Assembly: GCA_944322025.1 (NCBI GenBank)
Contig: CALUOH010000065.1
Span: 1-60,461, forward strand
Origin: an uncultured Bacteroidales bacterium
Lineage (GTDB): Bacteria; Bacteroidota; Bacteroidia; Bacteroidales; Paludibacteraceae
Length of the DNA: 60,461 bases
Direction: 5' to 3'
The notes below the pieces were generated by a model. It was not told where the DNA came from. It did no database searches and worked only from the letters and a program-made list of their open reading frames with translations. This document shows positions 25,573 through 35,300 of the stretch, piece by piece; within the stretch, counting starts at the first letter, position 1, and each line of letters starts with the position of its first letter. Both the position numbers and the translations under genes were made by a program.

Positions 25573-27057
25573 TCAGTTTTTCCCTTCAGCCGTATCGGCA
25601 AGATTGAGCGGCGCATTGTCAAGCTCCGTCATCACGAGCAGGCGGTCGCCCGCCATGAGTTCCATCTTTCCGTCAGGTACGATGTACTGGTCATTGCGCT
25701 TCACGAGAATGACGAGAGAGCCGCGTGGTATGTTCATGTCTGCCAGACGGTTGCCTGCGCGGAGGTACTCTTCTCCGAGTATCACTTCGTGCAGTTCGGA
25801 TGTTATCTCGTCCGGGAGTTCTATGCCGAAATCGTTACCTTCCTTCGGCATGGGGCTGTCGAGATGGAGCAGGCGTGCCATCCACGAGATGGAGCTACCT
25901 TGTACTATGAGAGACAGAAGTGTTATGAAGAACACTATGTTGAATATCTGGTTAGCCCCTTCTATACCGCTGACTACCGGATATGTGGCGAAGATGATGG
26001 GCACAGCTCCGCGCAGTCCTACCCATGAGACAAATAACTTTGATTTAACGCCCATTCCCCTGAACGGCAAAAGCGACAGGAACACACTGGCAGGGCGGGC
26101 GATGAGTATCATGAATACTCCTATCAGCATGGCGGGCAGGGCGATGTCCAGCAGCTCATGCGGGTTTACGAGCAGGCCTAACGAGAGGAACATTATGATT
26201 TGAAAGAGCCATGTCAGTCCGTCCATAAAGGTCGATGTCTCTCTCCTGAACGGCATCTTCGCATTTCCGGTTATAACTCCGGAGATGTATACCGCCAGAT
26301 AGCCGTTTCCGCCTGTCAGGTCAGTGACGGTGAATGTTATGAAGATGATGGCCAACATCATGATGGCATGCAGGGAGCTGTTGGTTAGCTTTATCTTGTT
26401 CAGCATCCAGACCGTGAACTTTCCCATGGCATATCCTGCAATTCCGCCTATCGAGAATTGCAGAGCAAACTCTTTGACGATATCTCCAGCGTTAGCCTCC
26501 CCCGCAGATATAATCTGTATCAGCACGATGGTCAGCATGTATGCCATAGGGTCGTTACTTCCGCTCTCAAGTTCCAGCATTGGCCTCAGGTTGTTTTTCA
26601 GCATCATCTTCTGAGAGCGCAACAGATTGAATACTGATGCTGAGTCCGTAGACGACATGGTTGCCGCCAATAGCATCGATGTCAGTAAGGACATTGAGAT
26701 ACTTAATGCGCTCCAGCCGGAAATCAGGTAGATGAACAGCCCGGTAATGATTGTGGTCAACAGCACTCCCAATGTCGAGAGTACGAGTCCTTGCCATAGC
26801 ACCGGTTTCACTTCCGTAAGCCTTGTGTCCATACCACCGGAAAACAGTATGACGCTCAATGCTATCATGCCGATGAACTGCGCCTGTGATGCGTCGTTGA
26901 ATTGCAGCCCCAGTCCGTCGCTTCCGAAAAGCATACCGACTACAAGGAATATCAACAGTGACGGTATCCCGAAATGGTATGTCCGCTTTGTTACAATGAT
27001 GCTTATGAAAATCAGTACCGACCCTATAAGCAGTAGGTTCTCTGCATTGAAAGCCAT
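25573..27057 (-). CDS. CPA1-type K+(Na+)/H+ antiporter with TrkA-C domain
   Basis: The 494-residue product has about 12 membrane helices (1-390). The ELESGSNDPMAY stretch near residue 163 carries the Asn-Asp pair typical of electroneutral CPA1 exchangers. A TrkA-C (RCK-C-like) regulatory domain follows (about 405-480, with LVILVKRNDQYIVP). The layout matches the NhaP2/CvrA potassium/proton antiporters, which protect against high cytoplasmic K+ or alkaline pH. It is 92 bp downstream of lepB on the same strand. Confidence 0.9.
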   Translation of the reverse strand: MAFNAENLLLIGSVLIFISIIVTKRTYHFGIPSLLIFLVVGMLFGSDGLGLQFNDASQAQFIGMIALSVILFSGGMDTRLTEVKPVLWQGLVLSTLGVLLTTIITGLFIYLISGWSALSISMSLLTSMLLAATMSSTDSASVFNLLRSQKMMLKNNLRPMLELESGSNDPMAYMLTIVLIQIISAGEANAGDIVKEFALQFSIGGIAGYAMGKFTVWMLNKIKLTNSSLHAIMMLAIIFITFTVTDLTGGNGYLAVYISGVITGNAKMPFRRETSTFMDGLTWLFQIIMFLSLGLLVNPHELLDIALPAMLIGVFMILIARPASVFLSLLPFRGMGVKSKLFVSWVGLRGAVPIIFATYPVVSGIEGANQIFNIVFFITLLSLIVQGSSISWMARLLHLDSPMPKEGNDFGIELPDEITSELHEVILGEEYLRAGNRLADMNIPRGSLVILVKRNDQYIVPDGKMELMAGDRLLVMTELDNAPLNLADTAEGKN

Positions 27058-27149
27058 AGAAGTAGGATTTTGTTGTTAGTGTATGTTGCCTTCGGCGTGC
27101 CGTCAGGCCAGTCTGTGTGCGCTATCCGCGTATTCTTTTTCAGGACGGC

Positions 27150-28646
27150 TTACCGTGACGCGTCCTTGCCGAAGCGCTTCCAACGTATCTTGCCGTCGAA
27201 CCATCCTTTCGCCTTGTCGAGTGAGAGCCATACGAAGACCGGCCTTCCGACTATATGGTCTTCCGGGACGAAGCCCCACGAGCGGGAGTCTGCCGAGTTG
27301 TGGCGGTTATCTCCCATCATCCAGTAATAGTCCATCTTGAATGTGTAGGAGCTGGCCTGTTCTCCGTTGAGATATGCCACGCCGTTGCGGAAGTCGAGCG
27401 TGTTGCGTTCATAGTTGACTATGCAGCGGCCGTAGCGTATTATATTATCTTCCGTGAGAGGTATTGTCGCGCCTTTGGCGGGTATCCAGAGCGGGCCGAA
27501 GTTGTCTCTGCCCCATTTGCCGGAATAGGCGAGAGGATAGACTGTGTAGTCCATGCCGGGCAGTATCTTTTCTATCGCGACACCCTTGACCACTGGCATT
27601 TTCCTTACCTTTTCGAGTGTCTCGGCAGTCATGGCCATCAGATAAATGCGTCCGTATGTGCCGTCGGCGAGAGGTTTGAGGCCTATCATCCGGTAGTATG
27701 GTGAGGCGGACATTTCGGGGTTCATCTGCACGGTTTCAAGTACGTTGATGTTGAGCCGTTCGAGAGCATCGGGCGAGAATTGTGCGCCGTCTGTCTGGAC
27801 GAAGTAGTTGTGCTGTACGCCCGGCGCGTTTTCCTGTGCCTCGCCGTTGATGTATATTGTGTTGTCGCGTATTTCAAGGGTATCGCCGGGCAGAGCCACA
27901 CAGCGTTTGACATAGTTCTCCCGTCTGTCCACCGGACGCCATACTACGCGGCCAAATGTGTTTTCACGCTGTCTGACCATTTCACGTCCGGCGGCCATGC
28001 GCTCCATGTATGTGCTGTATGGCATAACGCTGTCATGCAATGTGTTCCTGAAGCGGGGCAGTTCTCCCGCCAAGGAGTAGCAGAGGGTGTAATAGTCTGG
28101 GTTTGAGAAGTTGAGCGGCACGGTGTCTCCCGCAGGGAAATTGAATACCACGATGTCACCGCGCTCCACCGTATCCCAACCTTTGAGGCGTTTGTATTCC
28201 CACTGCGGGTGCTCTATATACGACTTGCAATTCAGTCCAGGTATGGTGTGCTGCACAAGCGGCAGGGATAGAGGCGTGTTCGGCACGCGCGGGCCGTAGC
28301 TGCATTTGCTCACGGCGAGGAAGTCGCCCACAAGGAGCGTGCGTTCGAGTGACGATGACGGTATCTGGTAATTCTGGAACAGGTAGATGTTTATGAAATA
28401 GACGGCCACGAGGGCGAAGATGATGGCATCTATCCAGCTGAATATGCTGTACAGGGTCTTGTTTTTGGTCTTCCGCCAGAATGACCACGGGATGAATTTG
28501 GTGATGAATATGTCGAATATGAATGGCAGCAGGAGTAGCCACCAGAAGTTTCCTACCCAGATTATAAACAGTATGTATATGACTGCCCATACGGCGAACT
28601 TTATCCAATTGGACAGCGGTTTTTGCATGCGCTCTCTGATGTTCAT
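27150..28646 (-). CDS. lepB: Signal peptidase I, long Bacteroidota form
   Basis: LepB cuts signal peptides from exported proteins on the outer face of the inner membrane. The 498-residue product has two or three N-terminal membrane helices (about 14-90). Box B is IPSSSLERTLLVGD, with Ser99 as the likely nucleophile. The catalytic lysine is in YVKRCVALPGD, and box E is MGDNRHNSADSR near residue 455. It is much longer than the E. coli enzyme (324), as usual in Bacteroidota, with insertions between the serine and lysine boxes. The many T9SS cargo proteins in this window need such an enzyme. Confidence 0.95.
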   Translation of the reverse strand: MNIRERMQKPLSNWIKFAVWAVIYILFIIWVGNFWWLLLLPFIFDIFITKFIPWSFWRKTKNKTLYSIFSWIDAIIFALVAVYFINIYLFQNYQIPSSSLERTLLVGDFLAVSKCSYGPRVPNTPLSLPLVQHTIPGLNCKSYIEHPQWEYKRLKGWDTVERGDIVVFNFPAGDTVPLNFSNPDYYTLCYSLAGELPRFRNTLHDSVMPYSTYMERMAAGREMVRQRENTFGRVVWRPVDRRENYVKRCVALPGDTLEIRDNTIYINGEAQENAPGVQHNYFVQTDGAQFSPDALERLNINVLETVQMNPEMSASPYYRMIGLKPLADGTYGRIYLMAMTAETLEKVRKMPVVKGVAIEKILPGMDYTVYPLAYSGKWGRDNFGPLWIPAKGATIPLTEDNIIRYGRCIVNYERNTLDFRNGVAYLNGEQASSYTFKMDYYWMMGDNRHNSADSRSWGFVPEDHIVGRPVFVWLSLDKAKGWFDGKIRWKRFGKDASR

Positions 28647-28734
28647 ACAGCGATTGGTTTATGTCGTTATGTTATATGTTACTGTCTCCTTTGGCGATGT
28701 GTATGCTATGTCGCCGTGCGCAGCGGCGGACAGT

Positions 28735-29448
28735 CTAAAATTTGAGCATGTCGTCCATGCCGAGAAGGCCTTTCCTGCCTACGGTGAATTCGGCGGCCAT
28801 TACAGCCCCGAGGGTGAACCCGTCGCGGTTTTTTGCCTCGTGTGCTATCGTTATAGTGTCTATGTCAGACGAGTAGGTCACGATGTGCGTGCCGGGTACT
28901 GTGCCTTCCCTCAGTGCCTCAACGTGGAGCATGTCGCTATCGTGGTACTCTTCCAATGACCATCCTTTTTTCTTTCCGGCAGCAATGATGCCTTCGGCAA
29001 GGGTTATTGCCGTGCCGCTCGGAGCATCTTTCTTCTCTGTATGGTGTATCTCCTTGACAGTCACATCGTATGCCGGGAAGCGGCTCATGATTTCGGCAAG
29101 ACGGCGGTTGAGGTGAAAGAGGATGTTCACGCCGAGGGAGAAGTTGGACGACCAGAACAGCGTGGCGCGGCGCATTTCGATTTCGCGGCGCACTTCGTCC
29201 ATGCGGGCAGTCCATCCTGTGGTTCCGGAGACTACAGGCAGTCCGGCATCCCATGCACGGCGGTAGTTGTCCACAGCTTCCGCCGGGGCAGTGAATTCTA
29301 TGGCAATGTCAGCGGAGGCGAACTCCGGGGAGCGCGTGTCGCATGAGTTGTCGCGGTCAATGACCGACACAATCTCATGCCCGCGAGCGAGGGCTATGCG
29401 CTCTACGGCCTTGCCCATTTTGCCATATCCTATAAGTGCGATTTTCAT
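28735..29448 (-). CDS. dapB: 4-hydroxy-tetrahydrodipicolinate reductase
   Basis: DapB reduces 4-hydroxy-tetrahydrodipicolinate with NAD(P)H on the way to meso-diaminopimelate and lysine. The 237-residue product has the nucleotide-binding GYGKMGKAV (about 7-15), GTTGW, and the catalytic signature EIHHTEKKDAPSGTA (about 134-148). It is shorter than the E. coli protein (273), like other Bacteroidota forms. It starts 9 bp after aroB and is followed by lepB after 88 bp; dapB next to lepB is common in Bacteroides. Confidence 0.95.
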   Translation of the reverse strand: MKIALIGYGKMGKAVERIALARGHEIVSVIDRDNSCDTRSPEFASADIAIEFTAPAEAVDNYRRAWDAGLPVVSGTTGWTARMDEVRREIEMRRATLFWSSNFSLGVNILFHLNRRLAEIMSRFPAYDVTVKEIHHTEKKDAPSGTAITLAEGIIAAGKKKGWSLEEYHDSDMLHVEALREGTVPGTHIVTYSSDIDTITIAHEAKNRDGFTLGAVMAAEFTVGRKGLLGMDDMLKF

Positions 29449-29457
29449 AGCGAAACG

Positions 29458-30510
29458 TCAGTTTTCCCTTATAAAGTCGAGGGCTTCGAAGGTGTCTTCT
29501 TTCGTTATGTTCTGATTGATGCGGACATCACCTATGCCGGCGAGCAGTGTGCAGCATATCCGTCCGGCATCGTTTTTCTTGTCGTGCACCATGATGCGGT
29601 ATATCTCTTCGTACTCCTTGCATGTGAAGGGGAACGCGCCGTAGTTCTCTTTCGCGAAGGTGAGCATCTGGAGCAGTACCTCCTTGTCGAGGTGCTGTTT
29701 CTTGCATGAGAGATAGAGTTCGGCTACAAGTCCCCACATGACGGCATAGCCGTGGAGCAGCCCGCCGTCCTGCGAACGGTGGGAGTAGGCTTCGAGCGCG
29801 TGGCCAATCGTATGGCCGAGGTTGAGAGCCTTGCGGCTGCCGAGGTCGTAGGGGTCAAGGCGGACAAAGCGGTGCTTGACACTTATGTTTTTCTCTATGA
29901 GGACTCTGAGCTGTGACATGTCGAATGTCTCGAGGTCGTAGGCCATCATCTGTCTGAAGAGCTCTTTGTCGGAGATGAGTGCGTGCTTGACCATTTCGGC
30001 ATAGCCGGAGAGGCGGTTTTTGCGGTCGAGCGAGGCGAAGAAGTCGGTGTTTATGATGACGGCATCGGGCTGTGAGAATGTCCCTATCTCGTTTTTCAGC
30101 CCCTGATAGTTGATGCTTGTCTTTCCTCCGATTGAGGCGTCGACGGCGGCGAGGAGTGTGGTCGGCACGTTGATGAAGTGCATGCCGCGCTTGAATGTGG
30201 CTGCGGCGAAGCCTCCTATGTCGGAAATCATGCCTCCTCCTATGTTTACCATCAGCGAGTTGCGGGTTGCCCCTTCGTCGATGAGCATATCCCAAATGGC
30301 GGTCAGGGAGTGGAGTGTCTTGTTCTGGTCGCCTGAGTGTATCTCTATGTGGCAGTAGGGTTCGAGGCGGGGGCAGTCCAATATGGAGAGGCACAGTTTG
30401 TCCGTGTGCTCGTCGGTCAGGATGAAAAGGCGGTCGGCGTTCAGCCTCTCCTTTTCCTCCAAGATGGCTGTCACCAGCTGTGCGGAGTCTGTTATCTTAG
30501 GTGCGTTCAT
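29458..30510 (-). CDS. aroB: 3-dehydroquinate synthase
   Basis: AroB turns DAHP into 3-dehydroquinate, the second step of the shikimate pathway, using NAD+ and a divalent metal. The 350-residue product has the full family length and motifs: GGGMISDIGGFAA (about 91-103), PTTLLAAVDASIGGKTSIN (about 116-134), AEMVKHALISD, and LNLGHTIGHALEAYS with metal-binding histidines. It lies between nadA (61 bp upstream) and dapB (9 bp downstream). Confidence 0.95.
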   Translation of the reverse strand: MNAPKITDSAQLVTAILEEKERLNADRLFILTDEHTDKLCLSILDCPRLEPYCHIEIHSGDQNKTLHSLTAIWDMLIDEGATRNSLMVNIGGGMISDIGGFAAATFKRGMHFINVPTTLLAAVDASIGGKTSINYQGLKNEIGTFSQPDAVIINTDFFASLDRKNRLSGYAEMVKHALISDKELFRQMMAYDLETFDMSQLRVLIEKNISVKHRFVRLDPYDLGSRKALNLGHTIGHALEAYSHRSQDGGLLHGYAVMWGLVAELYLSCKKQHLDKEVLLQMLTFAKENYGAFPFTCKEYEEIYRIMVHDKKNDAGRICCTLLAGIGDVRINQNITKEDTFEALDFIREN

Positions 30511-30571
30511 GTCTTTCGTCTTTCGAGGTTAGTGTCCGGGGTGAAAGGTTTGTGCCGTCGGGGAGCGGCGG

Positions 30572-31504
30572 TTATCTGCTCATCTCCAGCATCCGGAGTA
30601 TGGGCTTCACGGCGAGCTGCCTTATTTCGGGGTCTACGGTTATCTCGGGGCTTTCGCGGTCGAGGCAGTCGTAGAGCTTCTGCAATGTGTTGAGGCGCAT
30701 GTAGTTGCACTCGTTGCAGGCGCAGGTGGAGTCGTCCGGTGGTACGGGGATGAACGTTTTGTGCGGGCAGCGTTTCTGCATCTCGTGGAGTATGCCGCTC
30801 TCGGTGGCCACGAGGAATTCGGAGGCGTCGCTGTTGACGGCGAAGTCGAGTAGCGCCTGAGTGGAGCCGACTACATCGGCGGCGGCGAGTATGTACTGGC
30901 GGCATTCGGGGTGGGCGAGTATTTTGGCCTGCGGGTGTTCCTGTTTGAGGCGCGCCAGCTTTTCCATGGAGAAACGTTCGTGGACGTGGCATGCGCCGTC
31001 CCAGAGGAGCATGTTGCGGCCGGTGACGCTGTTTATGTATCCGCCGAGGTTGCGGTCGGGGGCGAAGATGAGTTTGGCGTCCTTGGGGAACTGGTCGACT
31101 ATCCTGCGTGCGTTGGTGCTTGTCACCACTACGTCGGTGTGCGCCTTTACGGCTGCGGATGTGTTGACGTATGAGATGACCGTGTGATCGGGGTGGGCAG
31201 CCACGAAGGCGGCGAACTTGTCGGGAGCGCAGCTGTCGGCGAGGGAGCAGCCTGCCTCCAAGTCGGGGACGAGGACTTTCTTGTCAGGGGAGAGTATCTT
31301 GGCGGTCTCGCCCATGAAGTGTACCCCGCAGACTACGAGTATGTCGGCGTCGGTTTTCTGAGCCCACTGGGCAAGGGCGAGGCTGTCGCCCACGACGTCG
31401 GCTATGTCCTGTATTTCGCCTATCTGGTAGTAGTGGGCGAGTATGACGGCGCGTTTTTCGCGGCGCAGACGGTTGATGCCCTCTATCAGTTCTTCTTTTG
31501 TCAT
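30572..31504 (-). CDS. nadA: Quinolinate synthase A
   Basis: NadA condenses iminoaspartate with dihydroxyacetone phosphate to quinolinate for NAD synthesis, using a [4Fe-4S] cluster. The 310-residue product begins MTKEELIEGINRLRREKRAV. It has ILAHYYQ (about 21-27), CGVHFMGETAKILSP with a cluster-type cysteine, and CACNECNYMRLN near the C-terminus. The open frame goes 85 codons further upstream, but that part is Pro/His-rich low-quality sequence that crosses the promoter, so it is left out. Confidence 0.95.
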   Translation of the reverse strand: MTKEELIEGINRLRREKRAVILAHYYQIGEIQDIADVVGDSLALAQWAQKTDADILVVCGVHFMGETAKILSPDKKVLVPDLEAGCSLADSCAPDKFAAFVAAHPDHTVISYVNTSAAVKAHTDVVVTSTNARRIVDQFPKDAKLIFAPDRNLGGYINSVTGRNMLLWDGACHVHERFSMEKLARLKQEHPQAKILAHPECRQYILAAADVVGSTQALLDFAVNSDASEFLVATESGILHEMQKRCPHKTFIPVPPDDSTCACNECNYMRLNTLQKLYDCLDRESPEITVDPEIRQLAVKPILRMLEMSR

Positions 31505-31569
31505 GGTTTTCAAGTATGTGTTTGATGGATTGCCGTGCTGTTTTCCGTGCCTATAATAGAACGGGGCTA

Positions 31570-31577
31570 CAAAGTTA
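31570..31577 (-). promoter_or_regulatory. -7 box of the nadA promoter
   Basis: On the minus strand TAACTTTG (31577-31570) matches TAnnTTTG exactly. It lies about 66 bp upstream of the nadA start. No clear -33 box is seen at the right distance. Confidence 0.5.
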
Positions 31578-31604
31578 CGGGATTTTTTTGAATAAATCCA
31601 GTGG

Positions 31605-32075
31605 GGAGGGGATAATGAGGGCGCGGAGGCGGGCGGAAGTGGGCTGTGGAGGATGCGGATGGGAGGGGGGAGAGGGGGCGGAGGATGTGCGGTGGGGTGG
31701 GGGAGGGAGTCCGTAGGGGCTCCCTGAGCGCTGGCTCGAGAGTAGGTGTTTTTAACCACTTTTTATATTTGAGGGTGGATAGGGGTATGGGCAGAGCGGG
31801 GTGAGGATGGGGAGGGGCTTCGGAGGTGTTCCGTCAGGGATGGCTGGCTGCTGGCGCGAGAGTACGACTTTTTAACTCTGATTTGCATTTGGGGGGGAGC
31901 AGGACTGGGGGGCGGGCGGTGTTTGGGGAAATGTTCCGGGAGGGGGGAGTGGAGGGGAAAGGGTGCGGCAGTTTTTGGTTGGAGTGTTTCGGGAGGGCGA
32001 GGGGGAGAGGTAGTTTAGGAAGTGGCGGAGGGGGAGTTTAGGGTGGGGGTGGCAGGGTGTGGGTGCGGGGGAAGA
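31605..32075 (+). other. Strongly G-rich spacer without a gene
   Basis: This part of the 858-bp spacer between nadA and the adhesin genes has many runs of three to seven G on the plus strand and few C. Open frames in it are Gly/Arg-rich and have no protein-like features, so no gene is called. Several stretches could form G-quadruplexes on the plus strand. It encloses the two imperfect direct repeats at 31731-31895. Confidence 0.6.
31731..31895 (+). repeat. Two imperfect direct repeats of about 46 bp
   Basis: Copy 1 (31731-31776) and copy 2 (31850-31895) share GCTGGC, then CGAGAGTA, then CTTTTTAAC- or TTTTTAACC-type sequence and end TATTTGAGGG or CATTTGGGGG. They are 119 bp apart. Copy 1 can fold GGTG with CCAC around TTTTTAA, followed by TTTTT. 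The role is unknown. Confidence 0.55.
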
Positions 32076-32106
32076 AAAACGGCGGACAGCTGTGCGCTGC
32101 CCGCCG
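32074..32106 (-). terminator. Terminator downstream of the adhesin gene cluster
   Basis: CGGCGGACAGC (32080-32090) pairs with GCTGCCCGCCG (32096-32106) around five bases. On the minus strand it is followed by TTTTTCTTC. It is about 260 bp past the stop of the 2893-codon gene and is the first hairpin there that has a T-tract. Confidence 0.65.
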
Positions 32107-32190
32107 TGGGTTTAACCCCAAAACGCTCATTAGAACGTTTGAGTAAACTCTTTGGCTGCTTTCCGGTTTCTGCCGGCATCTTTTCTCAGT

Positions 32191-32228
32191 CTTTTCCGGA
32201 GGCATAGCCCGCTATGCCTCCGGAAAAG
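32191..32228. repeat. Perfect 18-bp palindrome with 2-nt centre
   Basis: CTTTTCCGGAGGCATAGC (32191-32208) is followed by CC and its exact reverse complement (32211-32228). There is no adjoining T-tract, so it is not a plain terminator. It could be a REP-like element, a cruciform, or a site for a dimeric protein. Confidence 0.75.
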
Positions 32229-32297
32229 TACGGGAAAAACTGCTCGCGATAAGCTCGGATATCAGCACAAAGCCTAACGGCCGGTTTGGGTTGAATA

Positions 32298-32345
32298 CCG
32301 GACGGTCATCGGGAGGATTGCGCAAACGTCCCGATGACCGTCCGG
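32298..32345. repeat. Perfect 17-bp inverted repeat just after the adhesin stop
   Basis: CCGGACGGTCATCGGGA (32298-32314) has its exact reverse complement at 32329-32345 around a 14-nt loop. It begins 17 bp past the stop codon of the 2893-codon gene. It would form a very stable 3' hairpin in that mRNA, but no T-tract follows on the minus strand; protection of the 3' end is possible. Confidence 0.75.
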
Positions 32346-32362
32346 GGGTTATGGATGGGAGG

Positions 32363-35300
32363 CTATCTCACGATGACCTTTCCGGTGTAGACTTTACCCG
32401 TGCCGTCGGTGATGCGGACGATGTATATGCCTACGGTGTTGAGGCCGTCGATGGTGACAGGCTGTCCGGCAGGGGTGAACTGTTGCAAGAGCGCACCCGT
32501 GCTGCTGTAGACCTGTACTGTGAGGCCTTCGCGTCCGGCCGGGGTGAGGCCGAGGTGTACCATCACGCTCTCGTTGACACGTACCGGGTTCGGTGTGAGC
32601 ATGAGTGTGGCGGTCTCCGGGATGTCGAGGAGTGTCGAAGGCTTCTCCACGATGAGAGTGTGGATTAGGACTTCGGAGCAGCCGTCGATGGAGACGGTCA
32701 CTGTGTCGACGTATGTGCCCGGCTGTGTGCCGGCATCATAGGTGATGTCTGTGCCGTTGATGGTGTATGGGAGCTGGTCGACGGTGATGGTCTCGGTGAC
32801 GCGGGATGTGTCGCCGCTGAGCGCGATGAGGGTCATGGTGACTGTGGAGTCGCATCCGCCGAGTGTTGATGTCAGCGGGTTGGTGTATGTCCCCTCTTCG
32901 TATACTCCGATGAAGTTTTCGTCGGAGTACTCTGTTCCCTCGCAGAAGTATGCCGTGTATGAGCGGCGGTAGTCGGGGAGGACTGTGAGTGTGAGCTCGG
33001 TGATGGAGATGCATCCTGTGGCGTCGATTACGGTGTCGCGGTATGTTCCGCTCTCGGTGAGCGTCTGTCCGGCGAAGTCGTATGAGCTGTCGTGGCATAC
33101 TGCCTCTTCGAGTGGCGTGACTTCGGCATCGGTCACTGTGAGGAGGAGCGTTGCGATGGAGTCACAGTCGCAGGAGGTGGCCTGCAGTGTGTCGGTGTAT
33201 ACGCCAGAGCGGTCGAGCTGCCGCCCGTTCCATTCGTAGTGCTGTCCCTGACAGATGGTCATTGTCTCGGTGGACGTGGGTATTGGTATGACTTTGAGGT
33301 CGAGGTAGACGACAGAGTCACACCGCCCGCCGCCGAAGGAGAATTTCTGCTTCTGTATGCCGCCGATGTCTGTGGAGAAGTTGTATTTGTTGTAGGTGTC
33401 TCCGGCACAGACAGAGTCAACGAGGTATGTGCGGCTGAGGCTGTTGACGTTGAGAGTCAGGTTGTAGAGCGTGTCGGGGTCAGACCCGCCGGCCGAGAGG
33501 GCGAAGCGGCTCATCTGGTTGGGGCCGAGGGCGAGTTCGCTGTAGTGGCGAGAGAAGCCGTAGTTGTCATAGCTGTTTGTCTCACAGATGTCGTCGGTGA
33601 GATTGACAGTCGTCATAGAGTTGAGACGGACGTTGTCGAGACGAACCCAACCAATGTATTTGGTTTCGTTGTACAGACCACGCTCGTTGCCAGCATAGAA
33701 AGCAACCTGTACGGCCTTGCCCTTATGCGCGCTCATGTCGACAGTCATCATCTGCGGCTCGCCAGAGAGGGAGCTGAACGGATGGTCGGCATCGGCAGTG
33801 TTGTCCCATACCATGGCGTTTTCGCGTTTCCAAGTCTGTCCGGCATCGTCGGAGACGAGGACAACGAAGCGTACCTTATTGCTGTTCATGAGACCAGTGT
33901 CTGCGGGGAGGTACGAGTTGGCAGCAGTGACAGAGAGGTCGAAGGTCAGCGTCATGTTGTCTCCATTGCCAAGGTATATGGAGGGAGTAATCAGATACTG
34001 GTTCATTATGGTATTTGTGTTCAGCTCAGCAAACTCGTTACCAGCATCGTGGTCTCTGTCCCACCCAGCCTGTGTCTCGTCGACGTAACTGAGGGTGTGC
34101 GTCCCGGCAAAGAGCATGGATGGGGTGCAAGAGATGGAGCGCAGCCATCCGTCGGGGATATACACTACCTTATCGAATTGCTCGTAGAATGGGACTTCTT
34201 CGGAGGTGCGGAACGTAACGACATTTGTCCAGTCAGACGCCTCGGTGTCGGAGCAGAGATGGAGCATGCGCAGGCAGTACTGAGTTTTCGGCGCAAGTCC
34301 GGAGACAGGATATACATCGTCAGAGGTGAGCGTGTCGGTCAGTACTATGTCGCTCATATCGTTTTTGGATGCGATTTGTAATTCCCAGCCATTGCCAACG
34401 GCATCGGCATGGACGAAGGCGAGCTCAGCAGAGGAGCTGCCTATGTTGTCCACGGATACTGACACCGGAGCGGCGCAGTCAGCAACCGGAGCGACGAGAA
34501 TGTCGTCCACGTACATGGTGTTCTTGGTCTTGCCGTAGTCCGGCGAGTTGTAGAAGACGATGTAGCGTCCGCAGTCCTCGGGCAGGATGATAGAGTAGTG
34601 TCTCCACCAGTCGGTGCCGGCGGGGTCGTCGGCTATGCCGGTAGTGGCGTTGATGTCCTGACTGCTGTACGGGTAGGCGACAACCTCAATCTCCTTGAAT
34701 GTAGAGAAGTCGTTGGGGTCAGTCATGCTGCCGATGGTCAGTTTACGGGCATAATCATTGCCAACACTGTTATAAGTGGTTAGAATGCCAGTGCTGCTGG
34801 AGTGAGAAACAGGTCGCATCCAGAAAGAGAGCTGCATGCCGGCAAGGCTTTCGGTGTCAAAAACCGGAAGCGCGATGTATCCACCCGCCATAGTCAAAGT
34901 ATTATAGGTGAACAGCAACGCATTTTCGCCAGAACGGGCGAATACATCATTGAACCGAGGGTTGTTGGAGTAGACATTCGGGTAGTACTGCTGGTCCCTA
35001 TTGATATTAGTGGAGTTGATGTTGCCAGTGGTGAAGCACTTGGCGTGCTTGCTGTACTGGCCACTTATTTCCGTGATAACATCGTCAGGGCTGTCAAAGT
35101 CGAACAGCGTGCCAAGCGGCTTGACAGCACATTCGGTGCGCAAAGTGGTCTTGTCGCTCCACGGACTGTACTCTCCATCTGAACAGAGGGAGCGTACAAA
35201 GACATAGCTCAAAGCCCACTCGTCGATGTCGGGTAGAGAGCAACGAGTCTCGCTGACAGTGTCGATGAAGAGCGTATCGCCAGCGGCGGATTCGTCAGGG

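Noticed and set aside
31505..31759. N-terminal extension of NadA in the open frame
   Set aside because: The extension is Pro-rich low-complexity sequence that crosses a TAACTTTG promoter box; the family start is at 31504.
31826..32207. Small Gly/Arg-rich frames in the G-rich spacer as genes
   Set aside because: They reflect G runs; no protein-like composition, promoter or ribosome binding site was seen.
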